Positions 55,993 to 64,000 of a stretch of 64,000 nt of DNA are shown piece after piece (the first letter of the stretch is position 1; each line of letters begins with the position of its first letter). Position numbers and translations under genes: made by a program. This DNA comes from Planctomycetota bacterium (GTDB taxonomy: Bacteria; Planctomycetota; Planctomycetia; Pirellulales; Lacipirellulaceae). Location: contig JAJDED010000050.1 in assembly GCA_029259915.1 (NCBI GenBank), forward strand, positions 62,001 through 126,000, given 5' to 3'. Below the pieces are notes generated by a model. It worked only from the letters and a program-made list of their open reading frames with translations, was not told where the DNA came from and did not search any database.

Positions 55993-57296
55993 TTCAGATT
56001 CTGGCAAAACGCTGGCGTACTATCGCCACAGAATTCGCAGCTTGCACCCTATTGATAACAGTCCTCAGCCCGGTCGCGGCACAGTCCGTGCGAATTGCTA
56101 CGTTTAATGTCTCCTTCTATGGCAACAGCGCGGGAGAAGTCGCCCAACGATTGGCTCAACCGGGCGACAGCCAGGCGTCGGCTGTTGCTGAAATCATCCA
56201 ACGCGTGCGGCCCGACATATTGCTGCTCAACGAAGTCGACTACGATTCCACCGGAGAGGGTGTCACCGGAAAGGATGCCACCGGAAAGCTGGTCGAATTG
56301 TTTCAGCAGAATTACCTGGGCATCGGTCAGAATGCCTCGCAATCTGCCGAGGGACCGGCCCAGCCAATTGAATACCCACACGTTTATTCTGCTCCGTCGA
56401 ACACCGGTGTTCATTCCGGGCTGGATCTCGATCGGAACGGCCGCATCGATGCCACCCCTGGCAGCAACGATTATGGCGGGGATTGCTGGGGATTTGGCCG
56501 GTATCCGGGCCAGTATGCGATGGTGCTGTTGTCGCGATTCCCTATCGACCGCGACGAAGTGCGCACATTTCGTGCCTTTCTGTGGAAGCACATGCCCGAT
56601 GCTCAGTTGCCAGAGGACGACGCTACCGAGGTCCCCGGCGATTGGTATTCGGTCGAAGCATTGGCAAAGTTTCCGCTTTCGTCGAAAAGCCATTGGGATG
56701 TGCCGATCGACGTGGCCGGACAGACGATTCACCTGCTGGCTTCGCATCCAACACCGCCAACCTACGACGGCCCCGAAGATCGTAACGGTCGGCGAAATCA
56801 CGACGAGATCCGCTTCTGGGTCGATTACATTGGCCCAGCGGAGCAAAGCTCATATATCTACGACGATCATGGCCGCCGCGGTGGATTGTCGGCGGAGGCT
56901 GCATTTGTCATTCTCGGCGACCTGAACGGCGACCCCCATGATGGCGACGGTCCGGAGGGAATTTCCATGTTGTTAGCCTCGCCTAAAGTGTCGAACTCGC
57001 CTGCTCCCGAGAGCGACGGTGGCGAAGAACAGGCAAAGCTGCAAGGCGGGGTAAACGCCAGCCATGTGGGTAACCCCCGATTCGATACGCTTGATGCTTC
57101 CGACGACCCGGGGCCGGGAAACCTACGACTCGACTACGTAATACCCGCAAGGTGCCTTAAAAGTATTGCTTCCGGAGTGTTTTGGCCTAAGAATGAAGAG
57201 CAGAGTTTCCGACTGGTGGGCGATTATCCGTTTGTCAGCAGCGATCATCGTTTGGTATGGGTTGATGTCGATCTGCAACCGGCCGAGGAACCCTAA
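55986..57296 (+). CDS. secreted endonuclease/exonuclease/phosphatase-fold protein
   Basis: The protein has the EEP active-site set: VRIATFNVSFYGN, DILLLNEVDYDS, VILGDLNGDPHDGDG and VSSDHRLVWVDVD. The GTG at 55986 is preferred because it gives a good signal peptide (basic start, ACTLLITVLSPVAAQ) of about 33 residues and a 436-residue precursor. The longest frame begins with TTG at 55911 and adds 25 residues, and an ATG lies at 55917. Unlike the nuclease at 48399 it has no dockerin-like or PEP-CTERM end, so it is probably released. Substrate could be nucleic acid or another phosphodiester. Confidence 0.82.
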   Translation: MVFQILAKRWRTIATEFAACTLLITVLSPVAAQSVRIATFNVSFYGNSAGEVAQRLAQPGDSQASAVAEIIQRVRPDILLLNEVDYDSTGEGVTGKDATGKLVELFQQNYLGIGQNASQSAEGPAQPIEYPHVYSAPSNTGVHSGLDLDRNGRIDATPGSNDYGGDCWGFGRYPGQYAMVLLSRFPIDRDEVRTFRAFLWKHMPDAQLPEDDATEVPGDWYSVEALAKFPLSSKSHWDVPIDVAGQTIHLLASHPTPPTYDGPEDRNGRRNHDEIRFWVDYIGPAEQSSYIYDDHGRRGGLSAEAAFVILGDLNGDPHDGDGPEGISMLLASPKVSNSPAPESDGGEEQAKLQGGVNASHVGNPRFDTLDASDDPGPGNLRLDYVIPARCLKSIASGVFWPKNEEQSFRLVGDYPFVSSDHRLVWVDVDLQPAEEP

Positions 57297-57316
57297 AATA
57301 AGTCAAACTGAAAAAG

Positions 57317-57420
57317 ATGAACCGCCAAGAGCCTGTTAGGGGCGAGGAGCGAGGCAATTCCGCACTCCGCTTTCAACAATCCGAATTCACTAGCGTCCTT
57401 GGCGGTTCATAACTTTTTTT
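57317..57420 (+). repeat. phrase-like palindrome with ACCGCCAAG words, terminator-like
   Basis: ATGAACCGCCAAG at 57317-57329 is exactly complementary to 57398-57410, and seven T follow at 57414-57420. The 68-base loop holds GTTAGGGGCGAGGAGCGAGG and TCCGAATTC words shared with the element before ligA. It may end the upstream nuclease transcript. Confidence 0.65.
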
Positions 57421-57501
57421 GAAATTTATCATTGATCCAGCAAGAACGGAATCTTCACAGAACTCATTTATAATTCTTCTGCTATGACGATGCTCCTTTA
57501 G

Positions 57502-57524
57502 CCTTGCAAGCGGGTCTTGCAAGG
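57502..57524 (+). promoter_or_regulatory. perfect hairpin in the leader of the DUF1559 gene
   Basis: CCTTGCAAG-CGGGT-CTTGCAAGG forms a 9-bp perfect stem about 40 bases before the ATG at 57565. A TATAAT lies at 57469-57474 without a clear minus-35. No T run follows, so it is not a normal terminator; a leader structure or protein-binding site is possible. Confidence 0.5.
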
Positions 57525-57564
57525 TGAGTGTCATCGCCTACATTGGAACCGACGGAGTGCAACC

Positions 57565-58701
57565 ATGACCCCTAAAAAATCTCGCGCTTTTACGTTAGTC
57601 GAACTACTGGTGGTGATCGCCATTATCGGCGTTCTTGTTGCGCTGTTATTACCGGCAGTCCAAGCAGCCCGCGAAGCGGCTCGGCGCACGCAGTGCACCA
57701 ACAACCTCAAGCAGATGGGCCTGGGGGCCGTGAACTACGAAAGCGCCCACGGCACTTTCCCCCCAGGAAGGCTTAAGCCGGATTGGCTCAATGCTTCCGG
57801 TGCGGAAATTAACACCTCCAATTACTCAGGCGTTCAGCCAGATCATAAAACTGGATTTTATTCCGTTCACATTTGGATACTCCCGTTTATGGAGGCGGGC
57901 AACGTCTACAATTTGATCAATTTTGATGCTGCTCAGGAAAAAATACTCGATGCTGCCAATCCGAACTTTGAGGCCTATACGGCTGCCCAATCAATGTTTG
58001 TTTGTCCTAGCGACATCCATGCCGAGGGACTAATTTCTGAAAACAATTATCGATCCAACTTCGGAGGTTCAACCCCAGGGGCAGGTAAAAGATTAGTAAG
58101 TGGGACTGAATACGACCCCCGCCCTCTTGATTTCTGGCATCCGGGTGGGAACGGAGCGTTCACAATGGGGAGGGGGGCTGACGGTAAGGAGGGGCTCAAA
58201 GCCAAGGACTTTGTTGACGGCTTGTCGAAGACAGGCTTTTTCTCTGAACATGTCATGGGAAGCGGAGAGGACTTCAGCTCCTTACCTAGTAAATATTCGA
58301 TGATTAGATGCCCCGGGGGAGATCTCGAACCAGGGCAAGATTTTGAACCCGTTTTTGAAGAAGCTAGCCGATACATTCCAAAATCCGAAGGAGCATTTAA
58401 TTTCACGAGTGGGGGACGCTTCGATGTAGGATCGGAATTTTCGAACGGTTGGCCTTTTGCGGGGTACGACTCGACGCAATACAACCACGTCGCTCCCCCG
58501 AACTGGACTGGTCAAACCTGTGGGAAGAGCTTTATTTCTGACACCCCTGGTGAACATGCCATTATCCCTCCCAGCAGTGAACATCCGGGTACGGCTGTCG
58601 TTGTGTTTGGTGATGGCCATACTGAGCTGGTAAACGACAATATCGACCTGGTGGTCTGGCGGGCGTGGGGCTCACGCAATGGCGAAGAAGTCGAACAGTA
58701 A
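57565..58701 (+). CDS. DUF1559 pseudopilin-like protein
   Basis: The 378-residue protein starts [20 protein letters not shown] and has the type IV prepilin cleavage and methylation signal (before FTLVELL) with a single hydrophobic helix. The DUF1559 head follows: [20 protein letters not shown] and [20 protein letters not shown]. The end contains [20 protein letters not shown], the typical C-terminal H-x-G-like strand. These proteins are very numerous in planctomycetes and likely sit at the envelope; their role is unknown. The ATG at 57565 has CGGAG upstream. Its end overlaps the next gene by 23 bases. Confidence 0.93.
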   Translation: MTPKKSRAFTLVELLVVIAIIGVLVALLLPAVQAAREAARRTQCTNNLKQMGLGAVNYESAHGTFPPGRLKPDWLNASGAEINTSNYSGVQPDHKTGFYSVHIWILPFMEAGNVYNLINFDAAQEKILDAANPNFEAYTAAQSMFVCPSDIHAEGLISENNYRSNFGGSTPGAGKRLVSGTEYDPRPLDFWHPGGNGAFTMGRGADGKEGLKAKDFVDGLSKTGFFSEHVMGSGEDFSSLPSKYSMIRCPGGDLEPGQDFEPVFEEASRYIPKSEGAFNFTSGGRFDVGSEFSNGWPFAGYDSTQYNHVAPPNWTGQTCGKSFISDTPGEHAIIPPSSEHPGTAVVVFGDGHTELVNDNIDLVVWRAWGSRNGEEVEQ

Positions 58702-59158
58702 TACTCCTCTTTCAATAGCAAAGCTTGTGACTCGCAACCCTTTATCAATCGGACTGGTGATCGTGTTGGGGGCAGCGCTGGTCGGCTGTGATAGCGCGGA
58801 AAAACGCAAACTTTCCCGCGAAGAGGCCTCCCAGGCCTATACCGACGGGACCGCGGCGCTGGAAAGCCGCGACTTCTCCACAGCCGTCGAGAAGCTGACC
58901 CTCGCTCTCGAAGGGGGCTGGCTCGGCTACTCCACCGTCAACGCCTATGTTCAGCGGGCAATTGCAAACGCCGCGCTGGGCAACTACGATGCGGCCAACG
59001 CCGATTTGGACATGGCCGAACAAGGCGAGGGCGAAACAGTCGAGACTTTAGTCGCCCGGAGCTACATCTTTGAAAAACAGGGCAACGAACGCGAAGCCAA
59101 ATTGGTCTGGAGCAAGGCCCGTCGGTGGGACCGGAACGTAAAAAAAATCGACTACTGA
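58679..59158 (+). CDS. TPR-containing lipoprotein
   Basis: The 159-residue protein has a lipoprotein signal ([20 protein letters not shown]), with the lipid cysteine at about residue 37. Three TPR-like helix pairs follow, including [39 protein letters not shown] and [17 protein letters not shown]. It starts within the last 23 bases of the DUF1559 gene, so the two are translationally coupled and probably act together at the envelope. The partner is unknown. Confidence 0.85.
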   Translation: MAKKSNSNTPLSIAKLVTRNPLSIGLVIVLGAALVGCDSAEKRKLSREEASQAYTDGTAALESRDFSTAVEKLTLALEGGWLGYSTVNAYVQRAIANAALGNYDAANADLDMAEQGEGETVETLVARSYIFEKQGNEREAKLVWSKARRWDRNVKKIDY

Positions 59159-59209
59159 CAAGAATTAGCCCCGCCTTGGTGGGGACAACTTTTCGGGAGA
59201 GCACTTCAC

Positions 59210-60286
59210 GTGACCAAGCAACACATGACCAAGCAACGGGCATTTGTGCGAAAGCGAATGATTGCGGCCCTGGTGGTAATTGCGGCGGCGGCTGGCACCG
59301 CGACGTTTATGGCTTCCACGTGGGAAAGCGAAGCCCGTCAGCAATCGCTTGACCGCACGATGAGCAATCTGCTCTCGAACATTGCACCCATGAGCAAGCT
59401 CGATCCCGTATATCAAGATGCGGATGGCGATCTGTTGGCCGACCCGCCGACGAATATCGAACTACACGAGACGCCCCGCGAACTGGTTTTTTCGTTTATC
59501 GCCTCCGACGACGACGAAAACAGCCCCGCAGTTTGGCGAGTGGCGATGGACGCCATCCGAGCGCGGACCGGAATCCCTGTGAAGTATCTCCAGTTAGAAG
59601 ACCCCAAAGACCAATTGGAAGCCTTGCGAAACGGCAAGCTGCACGTCACGGCCTTTAGCTCCGGCGAAGTGCCGACTGCCGTGAATTCTTGCGGATTTAC
59701 GCCCATGTGTACCTTTGGCCGCGAAGACGGTCGCTCCGGTTACACGATGCTGTTTATCGTCCGCGCCGATAGCGACGTCAAAGAGCTGTTTCAACTGCGC
59801 AATCACAAAATCGCCTTCACGCGACCCCGCTCCAATTCGGGGTACAAAGCGGCGCTGGTGCTGTTGATGCAAAAGCATAATCTGCTGCCGGAGCGGGATT
59901 ACGACTGGAGCTTTTCCTACGGCCATTTAGAGTCGATCCAAATGGTTGCCAACGGCGATGTTGACGTGGCGGCGGTCGCGAGCGACGTGTTTGCCCGCGA
60001 GGTGGCCAAGGGTGTGATTGCTGCCGAGGACTTCCGCGTGGTTTACAAATCGGAAAAGTTTCCCCCGGTCGCATTTGGCTATGCGTACAACCTAGGAGCC
60101 GAAATCCGCATCGGGCTTCGCGAGGCATTGCTCGGCTTGGATTGGGCAGGCACGACGCTGGAAAAAGAATTCGGCGGCGACAAGTCCACGAAGTTTGTCG
60201 AGCTTTCTTACAAAGACGATTGGGCAAACATCCGCCGCGTCGATCAGGCCGCTACTTCTGCCCGCCATAACGTGTTAGGGCAGTAG
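59210..60286 (+). CDS. PhnD-like periplasmic substrate-binding protein
   Basis: The 358-residue protein has an N-terminal membrane anchor or signal (MIAALVVIAAAAGTATF) and then the fold of phosphate/phosphonate-binding proteins of the PhnD/PBP2 group. Signatures are LVFSFIASDDDENSPAVWR, LRNGKLHVTAFSSGEVPTAV, IAFTRPRSNSGYKAALVLL and VANGDVDVAAVASDVFARE. No ABC permease or ATPase is nearby, so transport is not assured; it could be a sensor-like binding protein. The GTG at 59210 has GGGAGA upstream; a 15-base duplication (TGACCAAGCAAC twice) puts an ATG five codons later. It is the last gene of the DUF1559 group. Confidence 0.85.
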   Translation: MTKQHMTKQRAFVRKRMIAALVVIAAAAGTATFMASTWESEARQQSLDRTMSNLLSNIAPMSKLDPVYQDADGDLLADPPTNIELHETPRELVFSFIASDDDENSPAVWRVAMDAIRARTGIPVKYLQLEDPKDQLEALRNGKLHVTAFSSGEVPTAVNSCGFTPMCTFGREDGRSGYTMLFIVRADSDVKELFQLRNHKIAFTRPRSNSGYKAALVLLMQKHNLLPERDYDWSFSYGHLESIQMVANGDVDVAAVASDVFAREVAKGVIAAEDFRVVYKSEKFPPVAFGYAYNLGAEIRIGLREALLGLDWAGTTLEKEFGGDKSTKFVELSYKDDWANIRRVDQAATSARHNVLGQ

Positions 60287-60305
60287 GCCAGATTCTTTTA
60301 TTAGC

Positions 60306-61253
60306 TCAATGCTTGAACAGCAGGCTCACCGACTCGTTGCGGTGGATGCGTTTGACCGCTTCGCCCAAGAGCGGGGCAATGGTCAGGACTTCTGTCTGCG
60401 GCAAGATTTGCTCCGGCTTGAGCGGAATCGAATCGGTGCAAACGATGCTGCTGAGTTGGGCCGCCTGGAGCCTTTCGACCGCCGGTCCGCAGAGTACCGC
60501 GTGGGTGGTAGCGACGTGGATTTCTCGTGCGCCGCGAGATCGGAGCACTCTGGCCGCCCCGGCAATCGAGCCGGCGGTGCTGATCATATCGTCGAACATC
60601 AGCACGATTTTTCCATCAACCGGGCCGCCAATCACGTTTTCTTGCACAGTGGTTTCGGCGCTCGTTCGACGTTTGTCGATAATCGCCACGGTACCGCCCA
60701 ACCGCTTGGCGTGGCCCAAGGCCCGCTTGATACTGCCCTCGTCGGGACTCACGATTACCAAATCGTCGGTCGAGAAGTTCATGCTGAGAAAATGCTCGTT
60801 AAGCACCGGGGCGGCGTAGAGGTGATCGAGTGGAACATCAAAAAATCCCTGAATCTGGGCAGCGTGAAGATCCATCGCCAGCACCCGGTCGGCGCCAGCC
60901 CGTGCGATGAGATTGGCCACCAGCTTGGCGGTAATCGGCACGCGACCTTCGTCTTTGCGATCTTGGCGGGCGTAGCCAAAATAGGGCATCACCGCGGTCA
61001 CCCGCTCGGCACTGGCCCGTTTGCAACTGTCGATCATCACCAACAGCTCCATCAGGTGCTCGTTGGCGGGCGGGCAGGTGGGCTGGATCAGATAAACGTC
61101 GCGGCCTCGGACGTCTTCTTCGATTTTGCAGGAGGTCTCGCCGTCGGGGAACGCGCCTAGCGTGATTTTACCTAAATCCACACCAAGATAGTTGGCAATG
61201 TCTCGGCTGAGTTTCGGATTGGCATTACCACTGAAAAGTTTCAGGTCAGTCAT
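60306..61253 (-). CDS. prs: ribose-phosphate pyrophosphokinase
   Basis: Prs makes PRPP, the donor used by Upp, Hpt and nucleotide, histidine and tryptophan synthesis. The 315-residue protein has KLFSGNANPKLSRDIANYLG, QPTCPPANEHLMELLVMID, YFGYARQDRKDEGRVPITAK, MDLHAAQIQGFFDVPLDHL and the PRPP loop VLMFDDMISTAGSIAGAA. Length is normal. Its start overlaps the end of the upstream GlmU-like gene by 8 bases, so they are coupled. The convergent PhnD-like gene is 19 bases away. Confidence 0.97.
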   Translation of the reverse strand: MTDLKLFSGNANPKLSRDIANYLGVDLGKITLGAFPDGETSCKIEEDVRGRDVYLIQPTCPPANEHLMELLVMIDSCKRASAERVTAVMPYFGYARQDRKDEGRVPITAKLVANLIARAGADRVLAMDLHAAQIQGFFDVPLDHLYAAPVLNEHFLSMNFSTDDLVIVSPDEGSIKRALGHAKRLGGTVAIIDKRRTSAETTVQENVIGGPVDGKIVLMFDDMISTAGSIAGAARVLRSRGAREIHVATTHAVLCGPAVERLQAAQLSSIVCTDSIPLKPEQILPQTEVLTIAPLLGEAVKRIHRNESVSLLFKH

Positions 61254-62043
61254 TGGGGTTTCCTTCGGAATTGTCTTGACTTAAGACGCCCGCAGCCGCT
61301 TGGCGGTTCAGTTCTTGTTCCACAACACGAAGCTCATCGAGGCTATTGATGCTGAGAGATTCGCACGGCTCGAGTACCGCGAGCGCCTGTACCTTTTTGC
61401 CCGCAGCCAAAAGGATTGCAGGACAGTCGGTAATGTAATATTCCCGTTGTGCGTTGTCATCGGTCAACTTGTCTAGAGCTGCTAGTAACTCGGCAGAGTC
61501 GAACAGATAGGTGCTGACGTTCACTTCTTGGATGGCCCGTTGGGCCTCGGTCGCGTCGCGCTGTTCGACGATACCTAGAAAGTTGCCCTCGCTGTCTCGA
61601 ACGATGCGACCATAACTGGTGGGATTATCCCGTTCGGCCGTCCCCAGTAGACAAGCCCCGCCCCCTTCTGTGTAAAAATCCAGGAGCTTGCGAACCGAGC
61701 TTGTTTGAAGCATCGGCGAATCGCCCGTCACGACAATCACCGGGCCTTGGTGGGTCACAAGCTGGTCGCGGCACATCATCACCGCGTGGCCCGTACCAAG
61801 TTGTTCAGTCTGCTCGGCGAATTCCACACCTTCAATCGATTCGAGTTCAGCACGCACCAGTTCGGATCGGTAACCGACGACAACCACAATCTGCTCAATC
61901 CCGGCTTCTTGCAGGGCGTCGATCACGTAATGAATCATCGGGCGGCCCGCCACAGGCACCAGCACCTTGGGCAGGTCCGACTCCATGCGGGTGCCTTGTC
62001 CGGCAGCGAGAACAATGGCTAGGGCGGGTTTGCGAGGGGGCAT
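61246..62043 (-). CDS. GlmU-like sugar-phosphate nucleotidyltransferase (N-terminal domain only)
   Basis: The 265-residue protein matches the uridylyltransferase half of GlmU, which makes UDP-GlcNAc. It has AIVLAAGQGTRMESDLPKVL, EQLGTGHAVMMCRDQL, VVTGDSPMLQTSSV, ERDNPTSYGRIVRDSEG and VNVSTYLFDSAELL. The left-handed beta-helix acetyltransferase half is absent, so if this is the GlmU activity another protein must supply GlcN-1-P acetylation. The order with prs downstream is the same as in many bacteria that have full GlmU, which supports the link. A related sugar nucleotidyltransferase role is possible. Confidence 0.87.
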   Translation of the reverse strand: MPPRKPALAIVLAAGQGTRMESDLPKVLVPVAGRPMIHYVIDALQEAGIEQIVVVVGYRSELVRAELESIEGVEFAEQTEQLGTGHAVMMCRDQLVTHQGPVIVVTGDSPMLQTSSVRKLLDFYTEGGGACLLGTAERDNPTSYGRIVRDSEGNFLGIVEQRDATEAQRAIQEVNVSTYLFDSAELLAALDKLTDDNAQREYYITDCPAILLAAGKKVQALAVLEPCESLSINSLDELRVVEQELNRQAAAGVLSQDNSEGNPND

Positions 62044-62405
62044 GCGGCAGGAAATGGGGCAAAAAACGAGGTGCGGTGGGTTCGGTGGCCATATCTTGAC
62101 ATGAATCTTACAAGACTTCTAGGGCATGGTCAGGCAAGAAACAGGGCTTTTCACTTTTTCAATTGGGAGAAAAACTTCTCAGGTGGCATGGCCTCGGAGG
62201 TCCGCCGACGTGGCCATGTTTCGACGTTTCAGCATGAACCAATCCATGCCCACGCAGACGAGGGCATGCCACCCAATCTGCGTAGCTTTGAAAAGCCAAA
62301 AGCCCTCAGCAAGAAAACGAGCCTCTTTCGCCCTCCGAGTTTGGGCTTTAGAATGGGGGATTCCCCTGACTTCCGAGACCTTTGCCAAACGAACCAGGAA
62401 GAAAT
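62044..62405. other. divergent gap with a nested palindrome
   Basis: These 362 bases separate minus-strand glmU-prs from plus-strand argB and contain no supported gene. They hold the palindrome at 62182-62273. TTGACA at 62096 lacks a good minus-10. The argB ribosome-binding site AGGAAG is near 62396. Confidence 0.55.
62182..62273. repeat. nested GGTGGCATG palindrome before argB
   Basis: GGTGGCATGGCCTCG at 62182-62196 matches the complement of 62259-62273 at 14 of 15 positions. An inner pair (CGTGGCCATG near 62209 and CATGCCCACG near 62245) adds a second imperfect stem of about ten bases. The family differs in sequence from the CTAG elements. Confidence 0.65.
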
Positions 62406-63368
62406 GTGAGTGCCTCACTACTGCGGCCTGTCGCAATTCCTCCACACGACACCCTCAAGCCCAGGACCCCTATCTTGCAAGACGCGATTGAAAAGGCCGA
62501 TGTCCTGATCGAAGCGATGGGGTGGATCCGCGAATTTCGCGACAAAATCACCGTCATCAAGCTCGGCGGCAGTGTGATGGAAGATCCTGAGGCACTGCGG
62601 CATCTGCTGGTCGACATCGTGTTTATGGAATCGGTCGGGATGCGTCCGATTGTCGTACACGGCGGCGGTGCGGCCATTAGCCGGGCGATGTCCGAAGCGA
62701 ATATCCAACCACGATTCATTCAGGGGCGGCGTTATACCGATGCGGCAACTCTTGAGATTGTCGAGCGTGTGTTGGCCGGCGAAATCAATGAAATGCTCGC
62801 CAAGCGGATCGAAGAATTTGGCGGTCGGGCCATGTCGCTCAATTTCTCTGGGCTGGCCAGTAACAATGTTTTATTCGGCGAGCGGCTGACGCTTAATGGC
62901 GAGGATGGCGCACCCGTTGATTTGGGAGCCGTGGGTCAGGTGACACGTGTCGATCGCGAGACGCTCGACAATCTTACCTACGCGGGGCAAGTGCCTGTGA
63001 TCCCTTCCATGTGCGAAACGGAAGACGGCCAGCGGCTCAACGTGAATGCCGATACCGCTGCTACGGCGGTGGCTCGGGCGGTTGGCGCAGAAAAGTTGGT
63101 TTTCCTGAGCGACGTGAATGGGGTCCGCCGGTCCAAAGACGATCCCGAATCGCTTATCCATTCGCTATCCTCAGCCGATGCTCGCAGCTTGATTGCCGAG
63201 GGAAGCATCGATTCGGGCATGATTCCCAAGGTGGAAGCGTGCCTGGAAACGTTGCGCAAGGGCGTGAGGAAAGTTCACATCATCGACGGTCGAACCCGAC
63301 ATTCGCTGTTGCTGGAAATTTACACAAACAAGGGTGTGGGAACCGAAATTGTGGGTGAACCCGCTTGA
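62406..63368 (+). CDS. argB: acetylglutamate kinase
   Basis: ArgB phosphorylates N-acetylglutamate in arginine synthesis. The GTG at 62406 has AGGAAG six bases upstream and gives a 320-residue protein; a TTG eight codons earlier lacks a ribosome-binding site. Motifs are [62 protein letters not shown] and [11 protein letters not shown]. The roughly 35 residues before the kinase fold form an N-terminal helix like that of arginine-sensitive hexameric ArgB, so feedback control is possible. argD follows 56 bases later. Confidence 0.95.
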   Translation: MSASLLRPVAIPPHDTLKPRTPILQDAIEKADVLIEAMGWIREFRDKITVIKLGGSVMEDPEALRHLLVDIVFMESVGMRPIVVHGGGAAISRAMSEANIQPRFIQGRRYTDAATLEIVERVLAGEINEMLAKRIEEFGGRAMSLNFSGLASNNVLFGERLTLNGEDGAPVDLGAVGQVTRVDRETLDNLTYAGQVPVIPSMCETEDGQRLNVNADTAATAVARAVGAEKLVFLSDVNGVRRSKDDPESLIHSLSSADARSLIAEGSIDSGMIPKVEACLETLRKGVRKVHIIDGRTRHSLLLEIYTNKGVGTEIVGEPA

Positions 63369-63424
63369 ATGTCAGCCTGTCCACTATGCACCCCAGCTCA
63401 CTGACCCATTGAGGAGTTGATTGC

Positions 63425-64000
63425 TTGACCGCCACTGCAAAACAAGCGATGTCGCCTACCACCGCGGCGATGTTTCAGGATTACGTGATTCCCAATTACG
63501 GTCGGTTTCCGCTCTCCTTGGTCCGCGGCGAGGGTTCCTGGGTTTGGGATGATCAGGGAAATCGTTATCTCGATTTTTTCCCCGGCTGGGGCTGCAACCT
63601 GTTGGGGCACTGTCCCGAGGCCATTGTCAAAGCGGTGCAGGAACAGGTGGCGGAGTTGATCCATGTGCCCAATACGTGGCACACCGAGGCTCAGGGAAAG
63701 TGGGCCAAACTTCTGAGCGAACGGAGCTTTGGTGGCCAAGCTTTTTTCTGCAATTCCGGGGCCGAGGCCAATGAAGGAGCCATCAAACTTGCTCGGCTGC
63801 ACGCCTCGGAGGAACGCTACAAAATTATCACTTTCGAAGGTGGATTTCATGGTCGAACCTACGCCGCCACCACCGCAACTGCCCAACCGAAATTCCATCA
63901 GGACATCGGCCCGTTGCTTCCTGGTTTTTGCTATGCGCCTTTTGGCGACCTCGACGCGGTTCGCAACAAAATCGATAACGAAACCGCAGCGATTATGATC
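63425..64000 (+). CDS. argD: acetylornithine aminotransferase (partial)
   Basis: The gene runs off the right edge; 192 residues are visible. It is a class III PLP aminotransferase: [58 protein letters not shown] and [20 protein letters not shown]. The PLP lysine lies beyond the window. Placement after argB and the LGHCPEAI form support ArgD over ornithine or 4-aminobutyrate aminotransferase. The TTG at 63425 with GAGGAG eight bases upstream is the likely start; an ATG lies eight codons later. Confidence 0.93.
   Translation, partial: MTATAKQAMSPTTAAMFQDYVIPNYGRFPLSLVRGEGSWVWDDQGNRYLDFFPGWGCNLLGHCPEAIVKAVQEQVAELIHVPNTWHTEAQGKWAKLLSERSFGGQAFFCNSGAEANEGAIKLARLHASEERYKIITFEGGFHGRTYAATTATAQPKFHQDIGPLLPGFCYAPFGDLDAVRNKIDNETAAIMI

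Noticed and set aside
60309..61160. Long plus-strand frame (283 codons) opposite prs
   Set aside because: Antisense to a canonical Prs with all motifs; composition is that of a reverse-complement shadow.

Overview
The window looks like chromosomal DNA of a planctomycete, most probably order Pirellulales. The signs are four secreted proteins with C-terminal PEP-CTERM sorting signals and dockerin-like segments, a DUF1559 pseudopilin-like gene, the futalosine (MqnD) menaquinone route, a FliW-CsrA flagellar switch, and many short palindromic elements between genes. This assignment rests on gene content, not on a marker gene. I see no rRNA, tRNA, CRISPR array, transposase or prophage.

Layout. 1-1875: an M20 amidohydrolase cut by the left edge, and mqnD. 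2102-20109: a minus-strand flagellar locus reading flgF-flgG-flgA-flgH-flgI-flgJ-flgN-flgK-flgL-fliW-csrA-fliC-fliD-fliS, that is distal rod, rings, hook-filament junctions, post-transcriptional switch, filament, cap and chaperone. FliC (718 aa), FlgL (999 aa) and FliD (1036 aa) are greatly enlarged by repeated inserted modules. 20348-24345: hemC, a DUF502 membrane protein, comF, a redoxin and trxA. 24551-32837: a long coiled-coil protein, a glycine-rich secreted protein, a membrane-TPR protein, a ParE-type toxin-antitoxin pair, ligA and a small membrane protein. 33013-40349: a UvrA paralogue, an unknown protein, a ThiF/MoeB-type E1-like enzyme, a serine/threonine kinase and serine dehydratase. 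40662-48316: xanthine dehydrogenase (xdhA-xdhB-xdhC), upp, nupC and hpt, a nucleobase and nucleoside uptake, salvage and breakdown set. 48399-57296: two secreted endonuclease/exonuclease/phosphatase-fold proteins flanking three other PEP-CTERM proteins. 57565-60286: a DUF1559 gene, a TPR lipoprotein and a PhnD-like binding protein. 60306-64000: prs and a short GlmU-like nucleotidyltransferase on the minus strand, then argB and argD (cut by the right edge).

How the parts fit. CsrA, FliW and flagellin are neighbours, which suggests the FliW-CsrA partner switch controls fliC; the fliC leader is 484 bases long, and its ribosome-binding region nearly matches a CsrA site. The secreted nucleases, nucleoside transporter, two phosphoribosyltransferases and xanthine dehydrogenase could form a path from extracellular nucleic acid to purine salvage or oxidation.

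The most unusual non-coding signal is a set of imperfect palindromes of several sequence families between genes. They include CTAG-rich elements inside the flagellar locus, a 49-bp clover-like repeat at 27190, and phrase-like palindromes near 48.3, 54.4, 55.9, 57.3 and 62.2 kb. Positions of short non-coding motifs were counted by hand and may be off by one or two bases.
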